This document shows, piece after piece, positions 1 to 9,588 of a DNA stretch of 64,000 nucleotides. The translations under genes and the position numbers were made by a program. Below the pieces are notes generated by a model that was not told the origin of the DNA, searched no databases, and worked only from the letters and a program-made list of their open reading frames with translations. Source of the stretch: Occultella glacieicola (lineage in GTDB: Bacteria; Actinomycetota; Actinomycetes; Actinomycetales; Beutenbergiaceae); assembly GCF_004353825.1 (NCBI RefSeq), contig NZ_SMNA01000005.1, positions 62,001 to 126,000 of the forward strand, in the 5' to 3' direction. Within the stretch, counting starts at the first letter, position 1. Every line of letters begins with the position of its first letter.

Positions 1-523
1 TCGTGAGCACCTCGCGGTAACGGCGCGACTCCAGCAACGGGGCCAACGCCGTCGTGATCGCCCGGGACCCGACCACGCAGAGCGCGACGGCGAGCGCGCC
101 GCCGACCAGGGCGGCCAGCAGCGTCGCTGGCTCGCGGACCCAGGCCAGCGCCATGCCGAGGGCGAGCGCGACCATGGCGAAGCCCGGCACCGAGGTCAGG
201 CCGGCCGCGGTCAGGCCGGCGAGCAGGCTGCGCCTGGGCACCCCGTAGGTGACGAGCCGCTGTGGGTCCAGCGTGGCGTCCACGCCGAAGGCGAACAGCG
301 GGACCACCCACCAGGCGAGCACGGTCACGGCCCCGACGATCGTGACCACGTCCGTGGTGATGTGCGGGTCCGCGCGGACCCCGACGACGGTGCCGAAGAC
401 GGCCATGACGACCAGGCCGGCCGCGTACAGGGCCGCGAGGATGAAGCCGATCAACTGCCAGACGCTGCGCTTGAAGCTGTTCGCCATCAGCGTCAGGCGC
501 AGCCTCACGAAGAGCGCAACCAT
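1..523 (-). CDS. ABC transporter permease, C-terminally cut by window edge
   Basis: Reading in from an ATG at 523, the frame stays open to the left edge, so about 174 N-terminal residues are visible. The start is MVALFVRLRLTLMANSFKRS, followed by hydrophobic segments near residues 21-40 and 52-68, an amphipathic stretch containing a DPQRLVTYGVPRR motif, and more hydrophobic helices. This resembles the start of ABC-2-type exporter permeases that follow an ATPase of the same operon. The ATG lies 19 bases inside the end of the upstream ATPase gene, so the two are translationally coupled. Substrate unknown; the missing part lies outside the window. Confidence 0.75.
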   Translation of the reverse strand, partial: MVALFVRLRLTLMANSFKRSVWQLIGFILAALYAAGLVVMAVFGTVVGVRADPHITTDVVTIVGAVTVLAWWVVPLFAFGVDATLDPQRLVTYGVPRRSLLAGLTAAGLTSVPGFAMVALALGMALAWVREPATLLAALVGGALAVALCVVGSRAITTALAPLLESRRYREVLT

Positions 524-1407
524 GCCAACCCCTCCGCGCTCTGCCGCCCGCCGACCAGGTCGACGAACCGGTCCTCCAGACTGGCCCCGGCCCGGACCTC
601 GTCGACCGTGCCCGCCGCGAGGATCCGCCCGGAGGCGATGATCGCGACGTGGTCGCACATGCGCTGCACCAGGTCCATCACGTGCGAGGAGACCACCACG
701 GTGCCGCCGCTGCGCACGTAGGACGCGAGGATGTCGCGGATGTTCGCCGCGGAGACCGGGTCGACGGCCTCGAACGGCTCGTCGAGCACGAGGATCGCCG
801 GCGCGTGGATCAGCGCGGACGCCAGGGCGACCTTCTTGGTCATGCCGGCGGAGTAGTCGACCACGAGCGTCTTCGCGTCCGCGGCCAGGTCGAGCGCGCG
901 CAGCAGGTCCGCGGTGCGCTCGGCGACGACGTCCCGGTCCATGCCGCGCAGGAGCCCGGCGTAGGTGATCAGCTGTTCGCCGGTGAGCCGGTCGAACAGA
1001 CGCACGCCGTCGGGCAGGACCCCGAGCCGGCGCTTGCCCGCGACCGGGTCGGACCAGAAGTCGGCGCCGTGGATGCTCACGGTGCCGAAGTCGGGGCGGA
1101 GCAGGCCGGTGGCCATCGACAGCATGGTGGTCTTCCCGGCGCCGTTCGGCCCGACGATCCCGTAGAAGGAGCCGCTCGGGACGTCGAGGTCGACGCCGGC
1201 GACGGCGGTCTTGTCACCGAACCGCTTCCACAGGCCGCGGATCGAGAACGCGGCGTTCGGGTCCGGAGGCGGCGGCGGTGCGGTGGGCTGCGGAGCGCCC
1301 TGGGGCTGGCCGGCGACCGGCCGCGGTGGCCGGAGCGCATCGGGCGCGGGTGGGGCGAAGGGGTCCAGGCGGGGCGGACCCGAGGGCGGCGGTTGCTGGG
1401 CGGACAT
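505..1407 (-). CDS. ABC transporter ATP-binding protein with proline-rich N-terminus
   Basis: Protein of 300 residues. The first ~50 residues are Pro/Ala-rich (MSAQQPPPSGPPRLDPFAPP), not part of the nucleotide-binding fold and probably disordered. The ATPase domain follows: Walker A GPNGAGKTT near residue 90, a degenerate signature (DYSAGMTKKVALASA, in place of LSGGQ) and Walker B ILVLDEPFEAVDP. The degenerate signature and short C-terminus fit exporter-type (ABC-2) ATPases. It overlaps the permease gene by 19 bases and probably forms the transporter with it. Substrate not inferable. Confidence 0.88.
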   Translation of the reverse strand: MSAQQPPPSGPPRLDPFAPPAPDALRPPRPVAGQPQGAPQPTAPPPPPDPNAAFSIRGLWKRFGDKTAVAGVDLDVPSGSFYGIVGPNGAGKTTMLSMATGLLRPDFGTVSIHGADFWSDPVAGKRRLGVLPDGVRLFDRLTGEQLITYAGLLRGMDRDVVAERTADLLRALDLAADAKTLVVDYSAGMTKKVALASALIHAPAILVLDEPFEAVDPVSAANIRDILASYVRSGGTVVVSSHVMDLVQRMCDHVAIIASGRILAAGTVDEVRAGASLEDRFVDLVGGRQSAEGLAWLRSS

Positions 1408-1509
1408 GGCACCACCGTAGGCGGTGTCCGGGCCCGACGGCGGAGCGTGGGTTCGCCGTCAGCGCGTCAGTTCCGCGCATTGTCGGTGACCGATGCGAGA
1501 GTGGAGGAC

Positions 1510-3207
1510 ATGGACGTCATCGGGGTTCTTCTGGCCGTCGCGGCGCTGTTCGCGGGCGTCGCCGCAGGGTGGTTCGCCGGCCGCGCGGGCGGTGCCGGAC
1601 TGCGCGAGCAGCTCGCCTCCGAACGCAGGTCCGCCGAGCAGCAGGTGACCACCCTGGAGCGCGCCCACACCGAGCGGGTCGGGGCCCTCGAGCGCAACGG
1701 GGCCGAGCAGGTCGCCGCGCTCGAGCGTGCCCAGGCGGCCCGGCTGGAGGACGAGCGGGCCGGCTTCGCCGAACGCCTCGCGGCCCAGCAGGAGCACTTC
1801 ACGCAGCGGCTCGAGCAGCAGGCCGAGGCCGCGCGCGAGCGGTTGGGCGCGGAACGCGCCGACGCCCAGGGCCGCCTCGAGACGGAGCGGGCGGCCGCCC
1901 GAGAACGGCTCGAGGCCGAGCAGGCCGCCACGAAGGAGCGTCTGGACGAGATGCGCGCGGATCAGAAGCGACTCTCGGACGACTTCGAGGCCCTGTCCCG
2001 CAAGGCCCTGGCCGCCAACACCCAGGCGTTCCTGGAGCAGGCCGAGGAACGGTTCAAGCGCGCCCAGCAGGCCGGGGACGCCGAACTGGCCAAGCGGGAG
2101 CAGGCGGTCAAGGCCCTCGTCGAACCGCTGAGCCGGACCCTCGGTGAGGTCAGGGCGGAGATGACCAGCGCGGAGAAGGCCCGCCTGGCCGCCCATTCCA
2201 CACTGGCCGAGCAGGTCAACCAGATGCGCACCTCCTCGGAGTCGCTGCGCACCGAGACCAGCCAGCTCGTCACGGCGCTGCGGGCACCGCAGGTGCGCGG
2301 CCGCTGGGGCGAGCTCCAGTTGCGCCGGGTCGTCGAGGCGGCCGGCATGGTCGAGCACGTGGACTTCGAGGAGCAGGAGACGGTCGCGACCGACGACGGC
2401 AACCTCCGCCCCGACCTCGTGGTGAAGCTGCCGGGCGGCAAGCAGGTGATCGTGGACGCGAAGGTGGCCTTCAGCGGCTACCTCGAGGCGATGGAGGCCA
2501 AGGACGACGCCGTCCGGACCAAGCGTCTGCAGGCGCACGCCCGGCACGTGCGCACCCACGTCGAGAGCCTCGGCGCGAAGGCGTACTGGGACCACTTCGA
2601 GAACACACCGGAGTTCGTGGTGATGTTCCTGCCGGCGGAGACGTTCCTCAATGCCGCCCTGGAGCAGGACCCCACGATCCTGGAGCACGCGTTCGAGCGG
2701 AACGTGGTGCTGGCCACCCCGGCCACGCTGGTCGCGCTACTGCGCACGGTCGCCTACACGTGGCGCCAGGAGATGCTTGCCGCCGAGGCGCAGCAGGTGT
2801 TCACCGTCGGCCGGGAACTGCACAAGCGGCTGGGAACCATGGGGCGGCACCTGGAGACGCTGTCCAAGCGGCTGAACTCGACCGTGGACGCGTTCAACAA
2901 GCTCAACTCCTCCCTGGACTCCCAGGTCATCACGCAGGCGCGCCGGTTCAGCGCCCTGCAGGGCCTCGAACCGGCCATGGATGTGCCGCCGCCGCTGGAG
3001 ATCCTGGCCGTGCCCGCGCAGAAGTCCGACGTCCACGGCCCGGAGATCACGAGCGGGCCGCGGCGCCGGCGCGGTTCGGCGGATGCGCGGGCCCGCGCCG
3101 AACGCGACCTCGTCCTGGGCTCCGGCTCGGACGATCTGCTCGACCTGTTCGAGTCCGACGGCGGTGACGAGTCCGACCGCGACACCAAGCGGGCCACGGG
3201 CACGTGA
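1510..3207 (+). CDS. rmuC: DNA recombination protein RmuC
   Basis: About 565 residues from ATG 1510. An N-terminal membrane helix (VIGVLLAVAALFAGVAAGWF) is followed by a very long Arg/Glu/Ala-rich coiled coil (about residues 25-250) and then the RmuC domain, beginning near LRAPQVRGRWGELQLRRVVE and ending around QARRFSALQG; the last ~70 residues are a charged tail. RmuC proteins are membrane-associated coiled-coil proteins with a nuclease-like fold that limit inversions at short inverted repeats. Start choice: GGAGG lies only two bases before ATG 1510, so an in-frame GTG at 1501 is an alternative. It is divergent from the ABC ATPase across about 100 bases. Confidence 0.9.
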   Translation: MDVIGVLLAVAALFAGVAAGWFAGRAGGAGLREQLASERRSAEQQVTTLERAHTERVGALERNGAEQVAALERAQAARLEDERAGFAERLAAQQEHFTQRLEQQAEAARERLGAERADAQGRLETERAAARERLEAEQAATKERLDEMRADQKRLSDDFEALSRKALAANTQAFLEQAEERFKRAQQAGDAELAKREQAVKALVEPLSRTLGEVRAEMTSAEKARLAAHSTLAEQVNQMRTSSESLRTETSQLVTALRAPQVRGRWGELQLRRVVEAAGMVEHVDFEEQETVATDDGNLRPDLVVKLPGGKQVIVDAKVAFSGYLEAMEAKDDAVRTKRLQAHARHVRTHVESLGAKAYWDHFENTPEFVVMFLPAETFLNAALEQDPTILEHAFERNVVLATPATLVALLRTVAYTWRQEMLAAEAQQVFTVGRELHKRLGTMGRHLETLSKRLNSTVDAFNKLNSSLDSQVITQARRFSALQGLEPAMDVPPPLEILAVPAQKSDVHGPEITSGPRRRRGSADARARAERDLVLGSGSDDLLDLFESDGGDESDRDTKRATGT

Positions 3208-3307
3208 CGCGAGTGGTCCCGGCCGCACGCGCGGACGTGGCGCGGGTGGTCCGCGGGCGCCCACCGGCGATGACGACGATGTCCCCACGGTAGGGCACCC
3301 TAGGGGG

Positions 3308-4588
3308 ATGAGCGGTCCGACGAACGGCCCGGGCGACCTGCCCGCCAAGGCCCTGGAGACCACGGCCGAGCGGCCCTGGCCGGTGCGGCTCCTCGCTGCG
3401 AAGATCGCCGACTACGTGGACCGGATGGCGCCCGTCTGGGTCGAGGGTCAACTGGTCCAGGTGAACGCCCACAACGCCTCGGCCTCGGCCTACCTGACCC
3501 TGCGGGACACGGACGTGGACATGTCCTTGTCCGTGACCATGCTCAAGCGGCTCCTCGCCGCCCGCGGGGAGTCCATCACCGAGGGCGCCCACGTGGTGGT
3601 GCACGCCAAGCCGAGCTTCTGGACCAAGCGCGGCACGCTCAGCCTGCGTGCGAACGATATCCGGGCTCTCGGGCTCGGGGAGCTCCTGGCCCGGATCGAG
3701 CACCTCAAGCGGGTGCTCGCCGCCGAGGGGCTCTTCGACGCCGAGCGCAAGCGGCCCCTGCCGTTCCTGCCGGGGCGGGTCGGGTTGATCTGCGGCGCGA
3801 ACGCCAAGGCCAAGCACGACGTCCTCGTGAACGCCCGGGCCAGGTGGCCCCAGGTCCATTTCGAGATCCGGGAGGTCGCCGTGCAGGGCCCGCACTGCGT
3901 GCCCGAGGTCAGCCGCGCGATCGCGGACCTGGACGCCGATCCCGACGTCGAGGTGATCGTGATCGCCCGGGGTGGCGGCTCGGTCGAGGACCTCCTGCCG
4001 TTCTCCAACGAGGCGATGGTGCGCGCCGCCGCGAAGTGCGCGACGCCGCTGGTGTCCGCGATCGGCCACGAGACGGACGCCCCGCTGCTGGACCTGGTCG
4101 CCGATTACCGCGCCTCGACCCCCACCGATGCCGCGAAGCGGATCGTGCCCGACGTCACCCAGGAGCTGGCCCGGATCGCCCAGGCCCGGGAGCGGATGAC
4201 GAGCGCCCTGACCCGGCGGCTACGCACCGAGAGCGAGCGGCTGGCCGCGCTCCGGGACCGCCCGGTGCTCGCGGACCCGACGTCGATCGTCGGCCCGCGG
4301 CTGCACGCCCTGGAGCGGGCCCGTGCGGCCGGACGTGCCGCCGTCGGGCATCGACTCGACCGCGCCGACGCGGACCTGACGAACCTGCGGACGGCGCTGC
4401 GCACCCTGTCCCCGCAGGCGACGCTGGAACGGGGCTACGCCGTGCTGCGCACCGACGACGGCGCCGTGGTGCGCTCGCCTGCACAGGTCACGGTCGGTGA
4501 GGGCCTCTCCGCGCTGGTCGCCGGCGGCCGCCTGGGGGTCACGGTTCGGGACGTCGGTACGCGCACCGACGACGAGGTGGTTGGATGA
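3308..4588 (+). CDS. xseA: Exodeoxyribonuclease VII large subunit
   Basis: About 426 residues from ATG 3308, preceded by a weak purine-rich AGGGGG. An N-terminal OB-fold ([21 protein letters not shown] to about residue 100) precedes the catalytic domain with [39 protein letters not shown] and [20 protein letters not shown], then a coiled-coil C-terminal region ending in the typical LERGYAVLR segment. The enzyme degrades single-stranded DNA from both ends to oligonucleotides with XseB. Its stop overlaps the xseB start (ATGA at 4585-4588), so the subunits are coupled. Confidence 0.95.
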   Translation: MSGPTNGPGDLPAKALETTAERPWPVRLLAAKIADYVDRMAPVWVEGQLVQVNAHNASASAYLTLRDTDVDMSLSVTMLKRLLAARGESITEGAHVVVHAKPSFWTKRGTLSLRANDIRALGLGELLARIEHLKRVLAAEGLFDAERKRPLPFLPGRVGLICGANAKAKHDVLVNARARWPQVHFEIREVAVQGPHCVPEVSRAIADLDADPDVEVIVIARGGGSVEDLLPFSNEAMVRAAAKCATPLVSAIGHETDAPLLDLVADYRASTPTDAAKRIVPDVTQELARIAQARERMTSALTRRLRTESERLAALRDRPVLADPTSIVGPRLHALERARAAGRAAVGHRLDRADADLTNLRTALRTLSPQATLERGYAVLRTDDGAVVRSPAQVTVGEGLSALVAGGRLGVTVRDVGTRTDDEVVG

Positions 4589-4872
4589 ACGCCGTGAACA
4601 CTCCGGATGTTGCGGAACTCAGCTACGAGCAGGCTCGGGACGAACTCGTCGAGGTGGTCGGTCGCCTCGAGTCCGGCGCCGCCAACCTCGAGGACTCCCT
4701 CGCGCTCTGGGAGCGTGGCGAGGCCCTCGCCGACCGCTGCCAACGGTGGCTCGACGCCGCCAGGGACCGGCTCGCGGCCGCGAAGGGGGACGTCACGGTC
4801 TCACTCGTGGAGCCCGACGCCGACGTCGTCGCGGACAGCCCGGCCGAGGCCGACGAGGACGCCGGCTCATGA
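4585..4872 (+). CDS. xseB: Exodeoxyribonuclease VII small subunit
   Basis: A 95-residue acidic protein, slightly longer than the usual ~75-80. The core [20 protein letters not shown] then [20 protein letters not shown] is the XseB helical hairpin that binds the long coiled coil of XseA. The last ~20 residues (Glu/Asp/Ala-rich) are an extra tail. It overlaps xseA by four bases upstream and the kinase gene by four bases downstream (ATGA at 4869-4872), placing it inside a tightly coupled operon. Confidence 0.95.
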   Translation: MNAVNTPDVAELSYEQARDELVEVVGRLESGAANLEDSLALWERGEALADRCQRWLDAARDRLAAAKGDVTVSLVEPDADVVADSPAEADEDAGS

Positions 4873-5792
4873 CGCACGCGCTGGTCATCGGGGAGGCCCT
4901 CGTCGACGTGGTCCACGCAGCCGACGGGACCGTGACCGAGCACCCGGGCGGCTCCCCGGCGAACGTCGCGCTCGGCCTGGCCCGACTCGGACGGGACGCC
5001 GAGCTGGCCACCTGGTTCTCCGACGACGCCCACGGCGCCCTGGTCCGCGACCACCTGACCGGCAACGGGGTACGCCTGGTGCCGCTGTCCGATCGCGCCG
5101 ACCGCACGTCGACCGCCGTCGCGACCCTCGACGCCGACGGCGCCGCGACCTACACGTTCGATCTCGACTGGCGGGTGCCCGAGGTGACGCTGGACGGCGA
5201 CCTGGTCGTGGTGCACGTCGGCTCGATCGGCGCCACCCTGCAGCCCGGCGGTGCCGCGGTCGCCGAACTCGTGGTGGCGGCCCGGGAGTTCGCCACGATC
5301 TCCTACGACCCGAACGCGCGGCCCTCGATCATGGGCACGGCAGCTCAGACGCTGCCCACGGTCACCGGGCTGGTCGCCGGTGCGGATCTGGTCAAGGTCT
5401 CCGACGAGGACGTCGCCTGGCTGCAGCCGGGCCGCGATCCGCAGGACGTGGTCCGGGCCTGGGCGGCCTCCGGTCCCGCCGTGGTCGTGCTGACCCGAGG
5501 CGGCGCCGGATCCTTCGCCGTCACCAGCACCGGCGTCGAGGTCACCCTCGATTCTCCCCGGGTGCAGGTGGTCGACACCGTCGGGGCCGGCGACTCCTAC
5601 ATGGGCGGGCTCATCGACGGGCTCTGGAGCGCCGACCTGCTCGGCGCCGACCGGCGCGAAGCCCTGCACGCCGTCGACGCCGACGCCCTCCGCGCCGTGA
5701 TGGGGCACGCGGCGGCGATCGCCGCGATCACCGTCTCCCGGGCCGGCGCCAGCCCTCCCACCCGCAGCGAACTCGAAAGTGGTGACCGATGA
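4869..5792 (+). CDS. PfkB-family carbohydrate kinase (fructokinase-like)
   Basis: About 307 residues of ribokinase/PfkB fold. Visible features: N-terminal [11 protein letters not shown] strand, substrate loop [18 protein letters not shown] (residues ~25-42), and the C-terminal anion-hole/catalytic motif [20 protein letters not shown] with the catalytic Asp in GAGD. The family phosphorylates a sugar or nucleoside hydroxyl with ATP; closest in look are fructokinases, but the substrate is not proven. It is joined to xseB and the carbonic anhydrase by four-base overlaps, an unexpected pairing for a sugar kinase. Confidence 0.85.
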   Translation: MTHALVIGEALVDVVHAADGTVTEHPGGSPANVALGLARLGRDAELATWFSDDAHGALVRDHLTGNGVRLVPLSDRADRTSTAVATLDADGAATYTFDLDWRVPEVTLDGDLVVVHVGSIGATLQPGGAAVAELVVAAREFATISYDPNARPSIMGTAAQTLPTVTGLVAGADLVKVSDEDVAWLQPGRDPQDVVRAWAASGPAVVVLTRGGAGSFAVTSTGVEVTLDSPRVQVVDTVGAGDSYMGGLIDGLWSADLLGADRREALHAVDADALRAVMGHAAAIAAITVSRAGASPPTRSELESGDR

Positions 5793-6448
5793 ACCGACGC
5801 CCCACCCCGGCCCAGGCCTGGGCCGAACTCATGGCCGGGAACACCCGCTTCGTCGACGGGCGGATGGAGCACCCGAGCCAGGGTGTGGACCGGCGCGCCG
5901 AGGTCTCCACGGAACAGCACCCGTTCGCGGTCCTGTTCGGGTGCTCGGACTCGCGGGTGGCGGCCGAGATCATCTTCGACCGCGGCCTCGGTGACATGTT
6001 CGTGGTCCGCACCGCCGGGCATGTGGTGGACACCACCGTGCTGGGGTCCATCGAGTACGGGGTGGACATCCTCGGCGCCCCGCTCGTGGTGGTGCTCGGC
6101 CACGACCACTGCGGCGCCGTCGGGGCGGCGAGCCACGCCCTCGCCACCGGGGAACTGCCGTCCGGCTTCGTGCGCGCGATCGTGGACCGGGTGATCCCGA
6201 GCCTGGTCACCCGCAGCGACCCGTCCTGGTCGCTCTCGGACTTCTTCCACGACGACAGTCGGACCATGCGGATCCCGGACGCGGACGAACTGCGCCGCGA
6301 GCACGTGCGAGCCACGGTCCGGATGCTGCAGAGCTACTCCGCGAGCCTGGCCGAGGCCGTGCGACAGGGCCGGTGCGCGATCGTCGGGGTCGAGTACACG
6401 CTCGCCGACGGCCGGGCCTCCGTGGTGGAGACCATCGGCAAGATCTGA
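5789..6448 (+). CDS. Beta-class carbonic anhydrase
   Basis: A 219-residue beta-carbonic anhydrase interconverting CO2 and bicarbonate. Zinc ligands are visible: Cys52 in FGCSDSR, His105 and Cys108 in LGHDHCGAVGA, with the catalytic Asp54/Arg56 dyad in CSDSR. The length matches the soluble cytoplasmic family and there is no signal peptide. The ATG overlaps the kinase stop (5789-5792), making this the last gene of the xseA-xseB-kinase run. It converges on the importer ATPase gene with only nine bases between stop codons and no clear hairpin. Confidence 0.95.
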   Translation: MNRRPTPAQAWAELMAGNTRFVDGRMEHPSQGVDRRAEVSTEQHPFAVLFGCSDSRVAAEIIFDRGLGDMFVVRTAGHVVDTTVLGSIEYGVDILGAPLVVVLGHDHCGAVGAASHALATGELPSGFVRAIVDRVIPSLVTRSDPSWSLSDFFHDDSRTMRIPDADELRREHVRATVRMLQSYSASLAEAVRQGRCAIVGVEYTLADGRASVVETIGKI

Positions 6449-6457
6449 GCGTCCGGC

Positions 6458-7726
6458 TCAGGATGCGGCGGCGTCCTCGCGGGCCGCACGCTCCTTCGCC
6501 CGAGCGGTGGCACGCTGCCGGGCCTTGGCCGCGTCGGCGTCGATCGACGCGGCCTTGTCGTCGTCCCGGGTGAGGCTGTCCTGGCTCTCCGGGTCGAACA
6601 CGTGCACCGACGCTGGATCGAACCAGAGCGTGGCGGCGTCACCGTCCCGGATGCTGCTCAGGGAGTCCAGGGCCACCACCAGCTGGGTCCGCATGCCCTC
6701 CCCGTCGAGCTCCCGGTCGAGCTCCTCGAGCTGCTTCTGGACTGCCGGGTCGGTCTCGAACGGCACGTAGGCATACAGTTCGGACCCGAGCCACTCGGTG
6801 ACGTCCACGTCGGCGTCGAACGTGACGCCGTCGCCGCGTTTGTCCGAGCTGACCACGTCGGCGTCCTCGAAGGCGTCCGGGCGGATCCCGACGATAACCA
6901 GGTCACGGCTGCCGATCGCGGTCCGCAGGCGTTCGTCCATCGGGATCCGCGCGAACGGCACCACCAGGTGGTCGCCGTCCACGCGGCCGGGCAGGAAGTT
7001 CATCGGTGGCGAGCCGATGAACCCGGCCACGAACAGATTGACCGGCTGGTCGTAGAGTGCCCGCGGGCTGGCCACCTGCTGCAGGACTCCGCGGCGGAGC
7101 ACGGCCACCCGGTCGCCGAGCGTCATCGCCTCGGTCTGGTCGTGCGTGACGTACACCGTGGTGGTCGCGAGCCGGCGCTGTAGCCGGGCGATCTCGGTGC
7201 GCATCTGACCGCGGAGCTTGGCGTCCAGGTTGGACAGCGGCTCGTCGAACAGGAACGCCTGGGCCTGGCGCACGATCGCGCGGCCCATCGCGACCCGCTG
7301 GCGCTGTCCACCGGAGAGGTTGGCGGGCTTGCGGTCCAGGTGCTCGTCGAGCTCGAGCAGCGACGAGGCGTTGCGGACCCGGGAGTCGATCTCGGAGTCC
7401 GAGTACTGACCCTTCGTCAGCCGCAGCGGGAACGCGATGTTCTCGTACACGGTCAGGTGCGGGTAGAGCGCGTAGTTCTGGAACACCATCGCGAGGTCCC
7501 GGTTCCGCGGGGCGAGGTCGTTGACCCGCTTCCCGTCGATCTCGAGGTCACCGGACGTGATGTCCTCGAGGCCCACGATCATCCGCAACAGCGTCGACTT
7601 CCCGCAGCCGGAGGGACCGACCAGGATCACGAACTCGCCGTCGGCGATGTCCAGGCTCACGTCGTTCACGGCCGGGAACCCGTCGCCGTACTGCTTCACG
7701 ATGTGGTTCAAGGTGATCGACGCCAT
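6458..7726 (-). CDS. sugC: Sugar ABC importer ATPase, SugC/UgpC/MalK type
   Basis: A 422-residue MalK-like ATPase. Walker [10 protein letters not shown] near residue 38, Q-loop [13 protein letters not shown], signature [17 protein letters not shown], Walker [17 protein letters not shown]-loop [16 protein letters not shown], then the regulatory TOBE region beginning at [13 protein letters not shown]. The final ~45 residues are a highly charged Ala/Arg/Asp tail beyond the usual ~360-390 length. It is the last gene of a four-gene minus-strand operon in the same order as mycobacterial lpqY-sugA-sugB-sugC, so it probably powers trehalose uptake; maltose-like sugars remain possible. Confidence 0.9.
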   Translation of the reverse strand: MASITLNHIVKQYGDGFPAVNDVSLDIADGEFVILVGPSGCGKSTLLRMIVGLEDITSGDLEIDGKRVNDLAPRNRDLAMVFQNYALYPHLTVYENIAFPLRLTKGQYSDSEIDSRVRNASSLLELDEHLDRKPANLSGGQRQRVAMGRAIVRQAQAFLFDEPLSNLDAKLRGQMRTEIARLQRRLATTTVYVTHDQTEAMTLGDRVAVLRRGVLQQVASPRALYDQPVNLFVAGFIGSPPMNFLPGRVDGDHLVVPFARIPMDERLRTAIGSRDLVIVGIRPDAFEDADVVSSDKRGDGVTFDADVDVTEWLGSELYAYVPFETDPAVQKQLEELDRELDGEGMRTQLVVALDSLSSIRDGDAATLWFDPASVHVFDPESQDSLTRDDDKAASIDADAAKARQRATARAKERAAREDAAAS

Positions 7727-7762
7727 CTCCGATGTCTCCTTCTAGTCGTTCGCGTCAGGGCC

Positions 7763-8608
7763 TCAGCCCTTGACGGCTCCCTGGGTCAGTCCGGCCACGA
7801 TCTGTCGTTGGAAGAGCAGCACCAGCACGATCACCGGGACGGTCACCACCACGGCTGCCGCCGAGATGGCGCCGGTCGGATCCTCGAAGTAGGACTCGCC
7901 GGTGAAGAACGCGAGCGCCGCGGGTACCGGCCGCGCGGCACTGGTGGAGGTCAGCGAGATCCCGTACACGAAGTCGTTCCAGGCGATGAAGAACGCGATC
8001 AGCGCGGTCGTGAACACACCGGGCGCGGCCAGCGGGACGATCGCCTTGCGGAAGGCCTGCATCGGCGTGGCCCCGTCCACCTGGGCGGCCTGCTCCAGCT
8101 CCCACGGGATCTGCCGGAAGAACGCCGCGAGGGTCCACATCGAGATCGGCAGGGTCAGCGACAGGTACGGGATGATCAGCCCGGCCCAGGTGTCGTAGAG
8201 CCCGATCGAGCGCCAGATGTTGAACAGCGGCGTCACGATCGAGATCACCGGGAAGATCGAGACCCCCAGCGCCGTGGTCAGCACCAGCCGCTTGCCGGGG
8301 AAGTCCAGCCGGGCGATCGCGTACGCCGCCACGGTGGCCAGCACCACGGCGATGAGGGTCGCGATCAGCGAGATGCCGATGGAGTTGCGCAGCGCGGGCA
8401 GGAACAGGTCCCGGGCCGAACCGTCCGGGGCGAGGATCTGCGCGTAGTTCTCCCACGTCCACGTGGTCGGCAGGAACCTGCCGGAACTGAGGTCGCCCGG
8501 GAGCTTGAAGGAGGTGGCCAGGATGGACAGGACCGGGAACAGCGCGTAGACGAGCACGAGCACCGTGATGAGCACCCACCACAGTTTCTGGCGTCCGGTG
8601 AGAGCCAT
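7763..8608 (-). CDS. sugB: Sugar ABC importer permease, SugB/MalG type
   Basis: About 281 residues with six predicted membrane helices. It begins MALTGRQKLWWVLITVLVLV and carries the EAA coupling motif EQAAQVDGATPMQAFRKAIV before the fifth helix, typical of MalG-type inner-membrane permeases. The start ATG (8608-8606) shares one base with the stop of the upstream permease (TGATG), which indicates coupling. It pairs with SugA to form the channel of the trehalose-type importer. Confidence 0.88.
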   Translation of the reverse strand: MALTGRQKLWWVLITVLVLVYALFPVLSILATSFKLPGDLSSGRFLPTTWTWENYAQILAPDGSARDLFLPALRNSIGISLIATLIAVVLATVAAYAIARLDFPGKRLVLTTALGVSIFPVISIVTPLFNIWRSIGLYDTWAGLIIPYLSLTLPISMWTLAAFFRQIPWELEQAAQVDGATPMQAFRKAIVPLAAPGVFTTALIAFFIAWNDFVYGISLTSTSAARPVPAALAFFTGESYFEDPTGAISAAAVVVTVPVIVLVLLFQRQIVAGLTQGAVKG

Positions 8609-9588
8609 CAGTTGCCTCCTCGCGCGCTGGAGAGGTCGACCTTGAAGAGTTTGATCGCCACGAAGCAGATCAGCACCACGGACAGGAACAGCAGCACCGA
8701 GACGGCGGACCCGAGCCCGATCTCCAGGCGCCCGATCGAGGTCCGGTAGGCGAGCAGCGAGAGCACCGTGGTGCCGTTCGCACCGTTCGTCATCACGAAG
8801 ACGTTGTCGAAGATGCGGAACGCGTCGAGCGCCCGGAACAGCACGGCCACCATGATCGCGGCCTTCATGTTCGGCACGATCACGCGCTTGAACACCTGCC
8901 AGGAGGTCGCGCCGTCGACCTTGGCGGCCTCCTCGAGCTCGCCCGGGACCTGGGCGAGGCCGGCCAGCAACAGCAGCGAGATGAAGGGCGTCGTCTTCCA
9001 GATCTCGGAGGCCATGATCACGAACAGGCTGGTGCCCTGGCTCGCGAACCAGTTCAGGTCCTCGCTGACCCCCGGGACCCAGTCGAACCAGGAGTTCACG
9101 TACCCGGAACTGATGTCGAACGCGTAGAACCAGGCGAACGCGGAGACCACCGTGATGATCCCGTAGGGCACCAGGATCGCGGTCCGCAGGATCCCGCGCA
9201 GGCTCTTGATGGCCCGGTGCATGACCAGGGCGAGGGCGAACCCGATCACGAGTTCGACCGCCACGGTCACCACCATGATGAACAACGTCACCCACATCGC
9301 GGACCAGAACACCGGGTCGCTGAGCACCACCGCGTAGTTGCCGAACCCGACGAACTCGTTGGCGTCCGGCGCGGTCAGCCGGATCCGGGAGAGGGAGTCG
9401 ATGAACGCCTGCACGATGGGGTAGAGCGTGACGGCGAGCATGACGATGAAGGCCGGCGCGGCGAGCAGGATTCCGAGCCGGGCCTCGGATCGGGCCCGGT
9501 CGCTCGCGCGTGGCCTTGCGCTCCTGCCGCGCCGGTCGGGCTTGTTGACGTCGGTCGCGGGCGCGGGCCCGCTCGCACTGTGACTCAC
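8608..9588 (-). CDS. sugA: Sugar ABC importer permease, SugA/MalF type
   Basis: About 326 residues from GTG 9588. A ~40-residue Arg-rich cytoplasmic N-terminus precedes the first membrane helix (LGILLAAPAFIVMLAVTLYP); the EAA loop reads ELEEAAKVDGATSWQVFKRV. This is the MalF-like partner permease. The GTG overlaps the stop of the binding-protein gene (GTGA at 9585-9588), and its own stop overlaps the next permease start by one base. Confidence 0.88.
   Translation of the reverse strand: MSHSASGPAPATDVNKPDRRGRSARPRASDRARSEARLGILLAAPAFIVMLAVTLYPIVQAFIDSLSRIRLTAPDANEFVGFGNYAVVLSDPVFWSAMWVTLFIMVVTVAVELVIGFALALVMHRAIKSLRGILRTAILVPYGIITVVSAFAWFYAFDISSGYVNSWFDWVPGVSEDLNWFASQGTSLFVIMASEIWKTTPFISLLLLAGLAQVPGELEEAAKVDGATSWQVFKRVIVPNMKAAIMVAVLFRALDAFRIFDNVFVMTNGANGTTVLSLLAYRTSIGRLEIGLGSAVSVLLFLSVVLICFVAIKLFKVDLSSARGGN

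Noticed and set aside
649-1509. Extension of rmuC far upstream through the ABC ATPase gene
   Set aside because: This part is antisense to a well-supported ATPase and encodes His/Val/Arg-rich nonsense; RmuC starts at 1510.
1459-2688. Long open frame of ~409 codons antisense to rmuC
   Set aside because: Leu/Gly-rich translation with no motif; it mirrors the strong third-position GC bias of rmuC on the other strand.
3047-4069. 340-codon frame antisense to xseA
   Set aside because: Overlaps the catalytic domain of xseA in full; composition is typical shadow.
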